Positions 1 through 10,865 of a DNA stretch of 64,000 bases are shown here, in pieces. The translations under genes and the position numbers were made by a program. How positions within the stretch are numbered: the stretch's first letter is position 1; every line of letters starts with the position of its first letter. The notes under the pieces were generated by a model, which was not told the DNA's origin, ran no database searches, and saw only the letters and a list, made by a program, of their open reading frames with translations. The stretch comes from Crossaster papposus (Eukaryota > Echinodermata > Asteroidea > Velatida > Solasteridae), in the NCBI GenBank assembly GCA_037893245.1, contig JBAIAA010000865.1, forward strand, positions 248,001 through 312,000. The letters run 5' to 3'.

Positions 1-2
1 CT

Positions 3-2024
3 GCTCTGGAAAACCTTCTTGACACCTGTGCACCAGCTAGAATCTACAGTACAAAGAAGCGTCTAGGCGCCTCATGGTACAACCATGAGATTGTCGTCGA
101 AAAACGGAAGCGCAGACAACTTGAGCGAAAGTGGCGCTCGAACAAACTGGAAATCAATCTCCAACTATATCGCAACCAAAGACAGCATGTAAACTCCCTC
201 GTCCGGATAGCGAAATGTACCTACTACATCAATACAATTGAGGAATGTGGTAGTGACTCGAATCGCTTATTTTCCGTCGCCAATCAGCTTCTAAATCGCA
301 AGAAACCATCTCCTCTTCCGTGCCATGTATGTAGTAAATCCATGGCTCAGCTATTTGGCCAGTTCTTTATTACAAAAATTAATAACATTTGCAGCAGTCT
401 TTCTCCAAGTGTGACAGTGCTACCTCCTCCACTAACATCAGCATCCTTGGTCACTTTCAGACTCACTTCTTCGCTTGAAATTGAGTCCCTTCTTCGGAAC
501 AGCCCAGCAAAATCATGTGTTTTAGACCCTGTTCCCACTAAGCTGTTGAGGGACTGCACTCCTGTCTTTGCACCGATATTGGCTGAAATTGTGAACATGA
601 GTCTCCAACAGGCTGAAGTGCCTCCTGCTTTAAAACTAGCGTACATTCATCCTCTACTGAAGAAGACATCACTTGATCCAGAAGTACTTAAAAATTACCG
701 ACCTGTGTCGAACTTACCTTATTTGTCAAAGGTTCTTGAAAGAGTCGCCTTCTCAAGGCTGTCTGAATACCTTCAAAATAATGATCTTCTTGATAATAGA
801 CAGTCTGCTTACCGTAAACACCACAGTGTCGAAACCTTGTTAGTCAACCTTTCTAACGATATTCTAAAGGGAATGGATGTCGGGAAGATTACTGCTGTAG
901 TGCTATTGGACTTATCCTCTGCATTCGACACTGTCAATCACACAATATTATTAAATAACCTTATCTCACTTGGTATTCAAGGACAAGCGCTCGATTGGTT
1001 TAAATCTTACTTATCCGGTCGTTATCAAACAGTATGTGTCAATGAAGCTAAATCAGATCCAGTTGTTCTTAATTGTGGAGTCCCGCAAGGTTCTGTCGGT
1101 GGCCCAATTCTTTTCTCTATATATTTGTCCGGATTGAAATACATTTTAATGCGTCATTCAATTAATTATCATTGTTATGCAGATGATGTCCAACTTTATG
1201 TTTCTTTTCCACCCAGCCAAGTTGAAGCACTCAATACAATTCAAAAACTTGAAGCATGTATTGATGATGTCACAGCTTGGATGAGCTCCAACTCGTTAAA
1301 ACTCAACAATGACAAATCAGAATTCCTACTCATTGGTTCTAAAGTGCAGTTAGCTAAAGTTCATATTCCTTTTGTAACTATTGGTAATACTACTATTCAA
1401 TTGTCTAAATCATGTAGAAATCTTGGTGTTATGTTCGATTCTACTATGTCAATGTCAGTTCAAGTATCTGCTGTTTGTAAATCTGCCTGGTATCAGCTTC
1501 GTAACCTAGGTGTTATTCGTAAATATTTAACCCGTTCAGCTACTGAAAAAATTGTTCATGCCCTTGTTTCTTCCCGTTTAGATTGTTGTAATTCACTTCT
1601 TCACCAACTACCTAAAACTCAAATAGCTCGTCTGCAAAAATTGCAAAATACAGCAGCTCGTATCATTACACTTACAAAACGTAGAACCCACATTACACCT
1701 GTTCTGCACTCTCTCCATTGGCTACCTGTTCATTTCCGTATTGTGTTTAAATTACTTTTACTTGAGTTTCATTGTATTCATGGTTCAGCTCCAACATATA
1801 ATACTGATTTGATTGTGCATTATAATCCTCCTAGGCGCCTTCGTTCTTCAAATACTACCTTACTTGTTGTTCCTAAGTGTAATAATTCATGGGGTGATCG
1901 GTCATTCGCACATGCTGGTCCCTCACTCTGGAATAAGCTGCCACAGGATATCCGCAGTATTTCCTCTGTTCAAAATTTCAAAATTGCTCTCAAAACTCAC
2001 CTGTTCGAACTAGCTTTCATGTAA
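3..2024 (+). CDS. LINE ORF2 protein: reverse transcriptase, 5'-partial
   Basis: An RNA-directed DNA polymerase that would copy the element's RNA at a nicked chromosomal target. The frame is open from base 3 with no stop before TAA at 2022-2024 (673 residues). The first in-frame ATG with a long continuation is at 342, but the residues before it (WYNHEI, an Arg/Lys-rich helix, EECGSDS) match the linker that follows the endonuclease in this family. The Met at 342 is therefore internal and the true start lies outside the window. Motifs, numbered from base 3: NYRPVSNLP at 231; motif A LLDLSSAFD with aspartates at 303 and 309; GVPQGS at 359-364; the catalytic YADD at 392-395 (bases 1176-1187). The C-terminal region has the usual AARIIT, LHWLPV (571 on), GDRSFAHAGPSLWNKLP and a final LKTHLF. 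One oddity is GVPQGSVGGP, where relatives usually have GVPQGSVLGP. Catalytic residues look intact; activity is not shown. Confidence 0.92.
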   Translation, partial: ALENLLDTCAPARIYSTKKRLGASWYNHEIVVEKRKRRQLERKWRSNKLEINLQLYRNQRQHVNSLVRIAKCTYYINTIEECGSDSNRLFSVANQLLNRKKPSPLPCHVCSKSMAQLFGQFFITKINNICSSLSPSVTVLPPPLTSASLVTFRLTSSLEIESLLRNSPAKSCVLDPVPTKLLRDCTPVFAPILAEIVNMSLQQAEVPPALKLAYIHPLLKKTSLDPEVLKNYRPVSNLPYLSKVLERVAFSRLSEYLQNNDLLDNRQSAYRKHHSVETLLVNLSNDILKGMDVGKITAVVLLDLSSAFDTVNHTILLNNLISLGIQGQALDWFKSYLSGRYQTVCVNEAKSDPVVLNCGVPQGSVGGPILFSIYLSGLKYILMRHSINYHCYADDVQLYVSFPPSQVEALNTIQKLEACIDDVTAWMSSNSLKLNNDKSEFLLIGSKVQLAKVHIPFVTIGNTTIQLSKSCRNLGVMFDSTMSMSVQVSAVCKSAWYQLRNLGVIRKYLTRSATEKIVHALVSSRLDCCNSLLHQLPKTQIARLQKLQNTAARIITLTKRRTHITPVLHSLHWLPVHFRIVFKLLLLEFHCIHGSAPTYNTDLIVHYNPPRRLRSSNTTLLVVPKCNNSWGDRSFAHAGPSLWNKLPQDIRSISSVQNFKIALKTHLFELAFM

Positions 2025-2122
2025 ATCCAGACTTGTCGTTATGTTTGTCTTTTGTTTTTTGTTTTTTTCCTTCTTGCGCCTTGAGCATCTTATTAGATGG
2101 AATGGCGCATTATAAATACTCG
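2025..2122 (+). other. LINE 3' untranslated region with T-rich stretch
   Basis: Non-coding sequence between the ORF2 stop and the microsatellite tail. Roughly 2038-2075 is strongly T-rich. It is followed by the hairpin at 2076-2108 and a TATAAAT-containing spacer (2111-2117) before the tail. The arrangement hairpin - TATAAAT - microsatellite is a recurrent 3' end in animal L2/CR1-like LINEs and the SINEs that borrow their tails. This is family knowledge, not shown here by alignment. Confidence 0.7.
2076..2108 (+). promoter_or_regulatory. LINE 3'-terminal RNA hairpin (RT recognition structure)
   Basis: GCGCC at 2076-2080 pairs with GGCGC at 2104-2108. CATCT at 2086-2090 pairs with AGATG at 2095-2099 around a TATT loop, with an unpaired or weakly paired internal loop between the two helices. 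In L2-type LINEs (the eel UnaL2 is the studied case) a conserved 3' stem-loop is what the reverse transcriptase recognises on its RNA. Position and shape fit that role. Function here is inferred. Confidence 0.65.
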
Positions 2123-2146
2123 TTATTATTATTATTATTATTATTA
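2123..2146 (+). repeat. (TTA)8 microsatellite tail of the LINE
   Basis: Eight perfect TTA repeats, directly followed by CTCTATCTCTG of the satellite. L2/CR1-like LINEs end in short microsatellite repeats rather than poly(A). The last TA is also present in the satellite at this position (GATATACTCTATC), so the exact junction is ambiguous by about two bases. Confidence 0.9.
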
Positions 2147-2688
2147 CTCTATCTCTGTCTTGTACCTATGTTGTTCCTTCTGAGCAGGCTGAGTGAGGTG
2201 TAAATCAGACACGTGGATATACTCTATCTCTGTCTTCTACTTCTGCTGTTCCTTATGAACAGGCTGAGTGAGGTGTAGATCAGACACGTGGATATACTCT
2301 ATATCTGTCTTCTACCTCTGCTGTTCCTTCTGAGCAGGCTGATAAGACACGTGGATATACTCTATCTCTGTCTTCCACCTCTGCTGTTCCTTCTGAGCAG
2401 GGTGAGTGAGGTGTAGATCAGACACGTGGATATACTCTATCTCTGTCTTCTACCTCTGCTGTTCCTTCTGAGCAGGATGAGTGAGACACGTGGATATACT
2501 ATATATCTGTCTTCTACCTCTGCTGTTCCTTCTGAGCAGGCTGAGTGAGGTGTAGATCAGACACGTGGATATACTCTATATCTGTCTTCTACCTCTGCTG
2601 TTCCTTCTGAGCAGGTTGAGTGAGACACGTGGATAAACTCTATCTCTGTCTTCTACCTCTGCTGTTCCTTCTGAGCAGGCTGAGTGAG
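2147..2688. repeat. First satellite block next to the LINE
   Basis: The array starts in mid-unit at CTCTATCTCTG. This block carries rare variants such as a 63-bp GCTGATAAG unit, a GAGCAGGGTGAGTGAG unit and ACTATATATCTG. The same order recurs in phase at 6307-6848, exactly 4160 bp downstream (for example GGTGAGTGAG at 2401 and 6561). The LINE therefore interrupts a unit that is complete in the other copy. Confidence 0.85.
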
Positions 2689-4070
2689 ACACGTGAATAT
2701 ACTCTATCTATCTTCTACCTCTGCTGTTCCTTCTGAGCAGGCTGAGTGAGGTGTAGATCAGACACGTGGATATACTCTATCTCTGTCTTGTACCTATGCT
2801 GTTCCTTCTGAGCAGGCTGAGTGAGACACGTGGATATACTCTATCTATCTTCTACCTCTGCTGTTCCTTCTGAGCAGGCTGAGTGAGGTGTATATCAGAC
2901 ACGTGGATATACTCTATCTCTGTCTTGTACCTATGTTGTTCCTTCTGAGCAGGCTGAGTGAGGTGTAAATCAGACACGTGGATATACTCTATCTCTGTCT
3001 TCTACTTCTGCTGTTCCTTATGAACAGGCTGAGTGAGGTGTAAATCAGACACGTGGATATACTATATATCTGTCTTCTACCTCTGCTGTTCCTTCTGAGC
3101 AGGCTGAGTGAGACACGTGGATATACTCTATCTCTGTCTTCTACCTCTGCTGTTCCTTCTAAGCAGGCTGAGAGAGGTGTAGATCAGACACGTGGATATA
3201 CTCTATCTCTGTCTTCTACTTCTGCTGTTCCTTCTGAGCAGGCTGAGTGAGACACGTGGATATACTCTGTCTCTGTCTTCTACCTCTGCTGTTCCTTCTG
3301 AGCAGACTGAGTGAGACACGTGGATATACTCAATCTTTGTCTTCTACCTCTGCTGTTCCTTCTGAGCAGGCTGAGTGAGGTGTAGATTAGACACGTGGAT
3401 ATACTCTATCTCTGTCTTGTACCTCTGCTGTTCCTTCTGAGCAGGCTGAGTGAGACACGTGGATATACTATATCTCTGTCTTCTACCTTTGCTGTTCCTT
3501 ATGAACAGGCTGAGTGAAGTGTAAATCAGACACGTGGATATACTCTATCTATGTGTTCTACCTCTGCTGTTCCTTCTGAGCAGGCTGAGTGAGACACGTG
3601 GATATACTCTATCTCTGTCGTCTACCTCTGCTGTTCCTTCTGAGCAGGCTGAGTGAGGTGTCGATCAGACACGTGGATATACTCTATCTCTGTCTTCTAC
3701 CTCTGCTGTTCCTTCTCATCAGGTTGAGTGAGACACGTGGATAAACTCTATCTCTGTCTTCTACCTCTGCTGTTCCTTCTGAGCAGGCTGAGTGAGACAC
3801 GTGAATATACTCTATCTATCTTCTACCTCTGCTGTTCCTTCTGAGCAGGCTGAGTGAGGTGTAGATCAGACACGTGGATATACTCTATCTCTGTCTTGTA
3901 CCTATGCTGTTCCTTCTGAGCAGGCTGAGTGAGACACGTGGATATACTCTATCTATCTTCTACCTCTGCTGTTCCTTCTGAGCAGGCTGAGTGAGGTGTA
4001 TATCAGACACGTGGATATACTCTATCTCTGTCTTGTACCTATGTTGTTCCTTCTGAGCAGGCTGAGTGAG
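2689..4070. repeat. Alpha-type HOR, 1382-bp tandem duplication, copy 1
   Basis: Begins with the 62-bp-core variant ACACGTGAATATAC. Subunit lengths in order are 73, 64, 73, 75, 75, 64, 75, 64, 64, 75, 64, 75, 64, 75, 64, 64 (sum 1108, ending at 3796), then the first four positions again as 73, 64, 73, 64 (274). So 1382 is a 1108-bp 16-mer plus a 274-bp restart. Markers include ACTATATATCTG (3057 region), TTCTAAGCAG with GAGAGAG (3161 region), ACTCAATCTTTG and GTGTAGATTAG. Confidence 0.88.
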
Positions 4071-5452
4071 ACACGTGAATATACTCTATCTATCTTCTAC
4101 CTCTGCTGTTCCTTCTGAGCAGGCTGAGTGAGGTGTAGATCAGACACGTGGATATACTCTATCTCTGTCTTGTACCTATGCTGTTCCTTCTGAGCAGGCT
4201 GAGTGAGACACGTGGATATACTCTATCTATCTTCTACCTCTGCTGTTCCTTCTGAGCAGGCTGAGTGAGGTGTATATCAGACACGTGGATATACTCTATC
4301 TCTGTCTTGTACCTATGTTGTTCCTTCTGAGCAGGCTGAGTGAGGTGTAAATCAGACACGTGGATATACTCTATCTCTGTCTTCTACTTCTGCTGTTCCT
4401 TATGAACAGGCTGAGTGAGGTGTAAATCAGACACGTGGATATACTATATATCTGTCTTCTACCTCTGCTGTTCCTTCTGAGCAGGCTGAGTGAGACACGT
4501 GGATATACTCTATCTCTGTCTTCTACCTCTGCTGTTCCTTCTAAGCAGGCTGAGAGAGGTGTAGATCAGACACGTGGATATACTCTATCTCTGTCTTCTA
4601 CTTCTGCTGTTCCTTCTGAGCAGGCTGAGTGAGACACGTGGATATACTCTGTCTCTGTCTTCTACCTCTGCTGTTCCTTCTGAGCAGACTGAGTGAGACA
4701 CGTGGATATACTCAATCTTTGTCTTCTACCTCTGCTGTTCCTTCTGAGCAGGCTGAGTGAGGTGTAGATTAGACACGTGGATATACTCTATCTCTGTCTT
4801 GTACCTCTGCTGTTCCTTCTGAGCAGGCTGAGTGAGACACGTGGATATACTATATCTCTGTCTTCTACCTTTGCTGTTCCTTATGAACAGGCTGAGTGAA
4901 GTGTAAATCAGACACGTGGATATACTCTATCTATGTGTTCTACCTCTGCTGTTCCTTCTGAGCAGGCTGAGTGAGACACGTGGATATACTCTATCTCTGT
5001 CGTCTACCTCTGCTGTTCCTTCTGAGCAGGCTGAGTGAGGTGTCGATCAGACACGTGGATATACTCTATCTCTGTCTTCTACCTCTGCTGTTCCTTCTCA
5101 TCAGGTTGAGTGAGACACGTGGATAAACTCTATCTCTGTCTTCTACCTCTGCTGTTCCTTCTGAGCAGGCTGAGTGAGACACGTGAATATACTCTATCTA
5201 TCTTCTACCTCTGCTGTTCCTTCTGAGCAGGCTGAGTGAGGTGTAGATCAGACACGTGGATATACTCTATCTCTGTCTTGTACCTATGCTGTTCCTTCTG
5301 AGCAGGCTGAGTGAGACACGTGGATATACTCTATCTATCTTCTACCTCTGCTGTTCCTTCTGAGCAGGCTGAGTGAGGTGTATATCAGACACGTGGATAT
5401 ACTCTATCTCTGTCTTGTACCTATGTTGTTCCTTCTGAGCAGGCTGAGTGAG
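4071..5452. repeat. Alpha-type HOR, 1382-bp tandem duplication, copy 2
   Basis: Repeats the preceding block subunit by subunit at an offset of 1382 (ACACGTGAAT starts at 2689 and 4071; the ACTATATATCTG unit follows in each). Its last unit differs: it ends in the 11-bp block, where the corresponding unit of copy 1 (4007-4070) lacks it. That marks the duplication junction near 4071 and the right end near 5452. I saw no other differences by eye. Confidence 0.87.
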
Positions 5453-6306
5453 GTGTAAATCAGACACGTGGATATACTCTATCTCTGTCTTCTACTTCTG
5501 CTGTTCCTTATGAACAGGCTGAGTGAGGTGTAGATCAGATACGTGGATATACTCTATATCTGTCTTCTACCTCTGCTGTTCCTTCTGAGCAGGCTGAGTG
5601 AGACACGTGGATATACTCTATCTCTGTCTTCTACCTCTGCTGTTCCTTCTGAGCAGGCTGAGTGAGGTGTAGATTAGACACGTGGATATACTCTATCTCT
5701 GTCTTGTACCTCTGCTGTTCCTTCTGAGCAGGCTGAGTGAGACACGTGGATATACTATATCTCTGTCTTCTACCTTTGCTGTTCCTTATGAACAGGCTGA
5801 GTGAAGTGTAAATCAGACACGTGGATATACTCTATCTATGTGTTCTACCTCTGCTGTTCCTTCTGAGCAGACTGAGTGAGACACGTGGATATACTCTATC
5901 TCTGTCGTCTACCTCTGCTGTTCCTTCTGAGCAGGCTGAGTGAGGTGTCGATCAGACACGTGGATATACTCTATCTCTGTCTTCTACCTCTGCTGTTCCT
6001 TCTGAGCAGGTTGAGTGAGACACGTGGATAAACTCTATCTCTGTCTTCTACCTCTGCTGTTCCTTCTGAGCAGGCTGAGTGAGACACGTGAATATACTCT
6101 ATCTATCTTCTACCTATGCTGTTCCTTCTGAGCAGGCTGAGTGAGGTGTAGATCAGACACGTGGATATACTCTATCTCTGTCTTGTACCTATGCTGTTCC
6201 TTCTGAGCCGGCTGAGTGAGACACGTGGATATACTCTATCTATCTTCTACCTCTGCTGTTCCTTCTGAGCAGGCTGAGTGAGGTGTATATCAGACACGTG
6301 GATATA
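5453..6306. repeat. Shortened alpha-type HOR block
   Basis: Contains the same marker series as the alpha HOR, but the units carrying TTCTAAGCAG/GAGAGAG, CTCTGTCTCTG and CTCAATCTTTG are missing. The spacing between ACACGTGAAT markers falls from 1108 to 905 bp (5179 to 6084) and then 765 bp (6084 to 6849). ATACGTGG replaces ACACGTGG at about 5539, a variant shared with 8316, 20521, 20735 and 21565. Confidence 0.8.
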
Positions 6307-8230
6307 CTCTATCTCTGTCTTGTACCTATGTTGTTCCTTCTGAGCAGGCTGAGTGAGGTGTAAATCAGACACGTGGATATACTCTATCTCTGTCTTCTAC
6401 TTCTGCTGTTCCTTATGAACAGGCTGAGTGAGGTGTAGATCAGACACGTGGATATACTCTATATCTGTCTTCTACCTCTGCTGTTCCTTCTGAGCAGGCT
6501 GATAAGACACGTGGATATACTCTATCTCTGTCTTCCACCTCTGCTGTTCCTTCTGAGCAGGGTGAGTGAGGTGTAGATCAGACACGTGGATATACTCTAT
6601 CTCTGTCTTCTACCTCTGCTGTTCCTTCTGAGCAGGATGAGTGAGACACGTGGATATACTATATATCTGTCTTCTACCTCTGCTGTTCCTTCTGAGCAGG
6701 CTGAGTGAGGTGTAGATCAGACACGTGGATATACTCTATATCTGTCTTCTACCTCTGCTGTTCCTTCTGAGCAGGTTGAGTGAGACACGTGGATAAACTC
6801 TATCTCTGTCTTCTACCTCTGCTGTTCCTTCTGAGCAGGCTGAGTGAGACACGTGAATATACTCTATCTATCTTCTACCTCTGCTGTTCCTTCTGAGCAG
6901 GCTGAGTGAGGTGTAGATCAGACACGTGGATATACTCTATCTCTGTCTTGTACCTATGCTGTTCCTTCTGAGCAGGCTGAGTGAGACACGTGGATATACT
7001 CTATCTATCTTCTACCTCTGCTGTTCCTTCTGAGCAGGCTGAGTGAGGTGTATATCAGACACGTGGATATACTCTATCTCTGTCTTGTACCTATGTTGTT
7101 CCTTCTGAGCAGGCTGAGTGAGGTGTAAATCAGACACGTGGATATACTCTATCTCTGTCTTCTACTTCTGCTGTTCCTGATGAACAGGCTGAGTGAGGTG
7201 TAGATCAGACACGTGGATATACTATATATCTGTCTTCTACCTCTGCTGTTCCTTCTGAGCAGGCTGAGTGAGACACGTGGATATACTCTATCTCTGTCTT
7301 CTACCTCTGCTGTTCCTTCTGAACAGGCTGAGAGAGGTGTAGATCAGACACGTGGATATACTCTATCTCTGTCTTCTACTTCTGCTGTTCCTTCTGAGCA
7401 GGCTGAGTGAGACACGTGGATATACTCTGTCTCTGTCTTCTACCTCTGCTGTTCCTTCTGAGCAGACTGAGTGAGACACGTGGATATACTCAATTTTGTC
7501 TTCTACCTCTGCTGTTCCTTCTGAGCAGGCTGAGTGAGGTGTAGATTAGACACGTGGATATACTCTATCTCTGTCTTGTACCTCTGCTGTTCCTTCTGAG
7601 CAGGCTGAGTGAGACACGTGGATATACTATATCTCTGTCTTCTACCTTTGCTGTTCCTTATGAACAGGCTGAGTGAAGTGTAAATCAGACACGTGGATAT
7701 ACTCTATCTATGTGTTCTACCTCTGCTGTTCCTTCTGAGCAGGCTGAGTGAGACACGTGGATATACTCTATCTCTGTCGTCTACCTCTGCTGTTCCTTCT
7801 GAGCAGGCTGAGTGAGGTGTCGATCAGACACGTGGATATACTCTATCTCTGTCTTCTACCTCTGCTGTTCCTTCTCAGCAGGTTGAGTGAGACACGTGGA
7901 TAAACTCTATCTCTGTCTTCTACCTCTGCTGTTCCTTCTGAGCAGGCTGAGTGAGACACGTGAATATACTCTATCTATCTTCTACCTCTGCTGTTCCTTC
8001 TGAGCAGGCTGAGTGAGGTGTAGATCAGACACGTGGATATACTCTATCTCTGTCTTGTACCTATGCTGTTCCTTCTGAGCAGGCTGAGTGAGACACGTGG
8101 ATATACTCTATCTATCTTCTACCTCTGCTGTTCCTTCTGAGCAGGCTGAGTGAGGTGTATATCAGACACGTGGATATACTCTATCTCTGTCTTGTACCTA
8201 TGTTGTTCCTTCTGAGCAGGCTGAGTGAGG
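6307..8230. repeat. Second copy of the 2147-4070 segment (offset 4160)
   Basis: Follows 2147-4070 marker by marker at an offset of 4160 (ACACGTGAAT 2689 to 6849; ACTATATATCTG unit about 3053 to 7213). A one-base deletion in the CTCAATCTTTG unit (about 7491) makes the offset 4159 from there on (3797 to 7956). A few substitutions distinguish it, for example CTTCTGAACAG at about 7318 against CTTCTAAGCAG in the first copy. Confidence 0.83.
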
Positions 8231-9010
8231 TGTAAATCAGACACGTGGATATACTCTATCTCTGTCTTCTACTTCTGCTGTTCCTTATGAACAGGCTGAG
8301 TGAGGTGTAGATCAGATACGTGGATATACTCTATATCTGTCTTCTACCTCTGCTGTTCCTTCTGAGCAGGCTGAGTGAGACACGTGGATATACTCTATCT
8401 CTGTCTTCTACCTCTGCTGTTCCTTCTGAGCAGGCTGAGTGAGGTGTAGATTAGACACGTGGATATACTCTATCTCTGTCTTGTACCTCTGCTGTTCCTT
8501 CTGAGCAGGCTGAGTGAGACACGTGGATATACTATATCTCTGTCTTCTACCTTTGCTGTTCCTTATGAACAGGCTGAGTGAAGTGTAAATCAGACACGTG
8601 GATATACTCTATCTATGTGTTCTACCTCTGCTGTTCCTTCTGAGCAGGCTGAGTGAGACACGTGGATATACTCTATCTCTGTCGTCTACCTCTGCTGTTC
8701 CTTCTGAGCAGGCTGAGTGAGGTGTCGATCAGACACGTGGATATACTCTATCTCTGTCTTCTACCTCTGCTGTTCCTTCTGAGCAGGCTGAGTGAGACAC
8801 GTGGATATACTCTATCTCTGTCTTCTACCTCTGCTGTTCCTTATGAGCAGGCTGCGTGAGGTGTAGATCAGACACGTGGATATACTTTATCTCTGTCTTC
8901 TACCTCTGCTGTTCCTTCTGAGCAGGCTGAGTGAGGTGTAGATCAGACACGTTAATATACTCTATCTCTATCTTCTACCTCTGCTTTTCCTTCTGAGCAG
9001 GCTGAGTGAG
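8231..9010. repeat. Alpha-to-beta transition block
   Basis: Begins like the shortened alpha HOR (ATACGTGG at 8316, GTGTAGATTAG near 8444). It then passes through GTCGTCTACC/GTGTCGATCAG (8657-8731), GCTGCGTGAG, ACTTTATCTC and ACACGTTAATATAC (8947) units into the beta HOR. From about 8400 it is repeated at 21790 and beyond (offset 13388, then 13394 after a 6-bp insertion in the downstream copy). Confidence 0.78.
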
Positions 9011-10865
9011 ACACGTGGATATACTCTATCTCTGTCTTCCACCTTTGCTGTTCCTTCTGAGCAGGCTTAGTGAGGTGTAATTCAGACACGTGGATATACT
9101 CTATCTCTGTCTTCTACCTCTGCTGTTCCTTCTGAGCAGGCTGATAAGACACGTGGATATACTCTATCTCTGTCTTCCACCTCTGCTGTTCCTTCTGAGC
9201 AGGCTCAGTGAGGTGTAGATCAGACACGTGGATATACTCTATCTCTGTCTTCTACCTCTGCTGTTCCTTCTGAGCAGGATGAGTGAGACACGTGGATATA
9301 CTCTATATCTGTCTTCTACCTCTGCTGTTCCTTCTGAGCAGGCTGAGTGAGACACGTGGATATACTCTATCTCTGTCTTCTACCTCTGCTGTTACTTCTG
9401 AGCAGGCTGAGTGAGGTGTAGATCAGACACGTGGATATACTCTATATCTGTCTTCTACCTCTGCTGTTCCTTCTGAGCAGGTTGAGTGAGACACGTGGAT
9501 AAACTCTATCTCTGTCTTCTACCTCTGCTGTTCCTTCTGAGCAGGCTGAGTGAGACACGTGAATATACTCTATCTATCTTCTACCTCTGCTGTTCCTTCT
9601 GAGCAGGCTGAGTGAGGTGTAGATCAGACACGTGGATATACTCTATCTCTGTCTTGTACCTATGCTGTTCCTTCTGAGCAGGCTGAGTGAGACACGTGGA
9701 TATACTCTATCTATCTTCTACCTCTGCTTTTCCTTCTGAGAAGGCTGAGTGAGGTGTATATCAGACACGTGGATATACTCTATCTCTGTCTTGTACCTAT
9801 GTTGTTCCTTTTGAGCAGGCTGAGTGAGGTGTAAATCAGACACGTGGATATACTCTATCTCTGTCTTCTACTTCTGCTGTTCCTTATGAACAGGCTGAGT
9901 GACGTGTAGATCAGACACGTGGATATACTCTATATCTGTCTTCTACCTCTGCTGTTCCTTCTGAGCAGGCTGAGTGAGACACTTGGATATACTCTATCTC
10001 TGTCGTCTACCTTTGCTGTTTCTTCTGAGCAGGCTGAGTGAGGTGTCGATCAGACACGTGGATATACTCTATCTCTGTCTTCTACCTCTGCTGTTCCTTC
10101 TGAGCAGGCTGAGTGAGACACGTGGATATACTCTATCTCTGTCTTCTACCTCTGCTGTTCCTTCTGAACAGGCTGAGTGAGACACGTGGATATACTCTAT
10201 CTCTGTCTTCTACCTCTGCTGTTCCTTCTGAGCAGGCTGAGTGAGACACGTGGATATACTCTATCTCTGTCTTCTACCTCTGCTGTTCCTTCTAAGCAGG
10301 CTGAGAGAGGTGTAGATCAGACACGTGGATATACTCTATCTCTGTCTTCTACTTCTGCTGTTCCTTCTGAGCAGGCTGAGTGAGACACGTGGATATACTC
10401 TGTCTCTGTCTTCTACCTCTGCTGTTCCTTCTGAGCAGACTGAGTGAGACACGTGGATATACTCAATCTTTGTCTTCTACCTCTGCTGTTCCTTATGAAC
10501 AGGCTGAGTGAAGTGTAAATCAGACACGTGGATATACTCTATCTCTGTGTTCTACCTCTGCTGTTCCTTCTGAGCAGGCTGAGTGAGACACGTGGATATA
10601 CTCTATCTCTGTCGTCTACCTCTGCTGTTCTTTCTGAGCAGGCTGAGTGAAGTCTCGATCAGACACGTGGATATACTCTATCTCTGTCTTCTACCTCTGC
10701 TGTTCCTTCTGAGCAGGCTCAGTGAGACACGTGGATATACTCTATCTCTGTCTTCTACCTCTGCTGTTCCTTATGAGCAGGCTGAGTGAGGTGCAGATCG
10801 GACACGTTGATATACTCTATCTCTATCTTCTACCTCTGCTTTTCCTTCTAAGCAGGCTGAGTGAG
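9011..10865. repeat. Beta-type 27-mer HOR (1855 bp), copy 1
   Basis: I counted 27 subunits from 9011 to 10865, one of them the 63-bp GCTGATAAG type (9086-9148) and two the 73-bp type (9555, 9692). Markers are CTTCCACCTTTGC with GCTTAGTGAG, GTTACTTCTGAG, GAGAAGGCTG, ACACTTGGATAT (9979) and GAAGTCTCGATCAG. The whole order is repeated directly downstream at an offset of exactly 1855. Confidence 0.9.

Larger units (their letters stand above)
1..2146 (+). mobile_element. LINE (non-LTR retrotransposon), L2/CR1-like, 3' part
   Basis: The element runs in from the left edge and ends in a microsatellite tail. The parts seen, in order, are an open reading frame for the C-terminal two thirds of ORF2 (linker, reverse transcriptase, C-terminal region), a short T-rich 3' UTR, a terminal hairpin and (TTA)8. 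Hairpin plus microsatellite tail is typical of L2/CR1-clade elements, which prime reverse transcription on a nicked target from a 3' stem-loop. The apurinic endonuclease domain and 5' end would lie left of the window. No in-frame stop interrupts the visible coding part, so the copy looks young. The right flank is satellite, cut in mid-unit. No target-site duplication can be checked because the other end is outside. The exact clade (L2, Crack, Daphne or similar) is not resolved. Confidence 0.9.

Noticed and set aside
342-344. ATG at 342 as the start of a complete RT gene
   Set aside because: The same frame is open from base 3, and its residues before 342 match the family's linker region, so the gene extends beyond the left edge.
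347-646. 99-codon - strand frame inside the LINE
   Set aside because: It lies opposite the ORF2 coding frame, has no recognisable family, and is a shadow of the RT gene.
1813-2013. 66-codon + strand frame overlapping the LINE 3' end
   Set aside because: It is an alternative frame within the conserved C-terminal coding region of ORF2.
1-2146. LTR retroelement
   Set aside because: There are no LTRs, protease, RNase H or integrase motifs. The RT and 3' tail are of the non-LTR (LINE) type.
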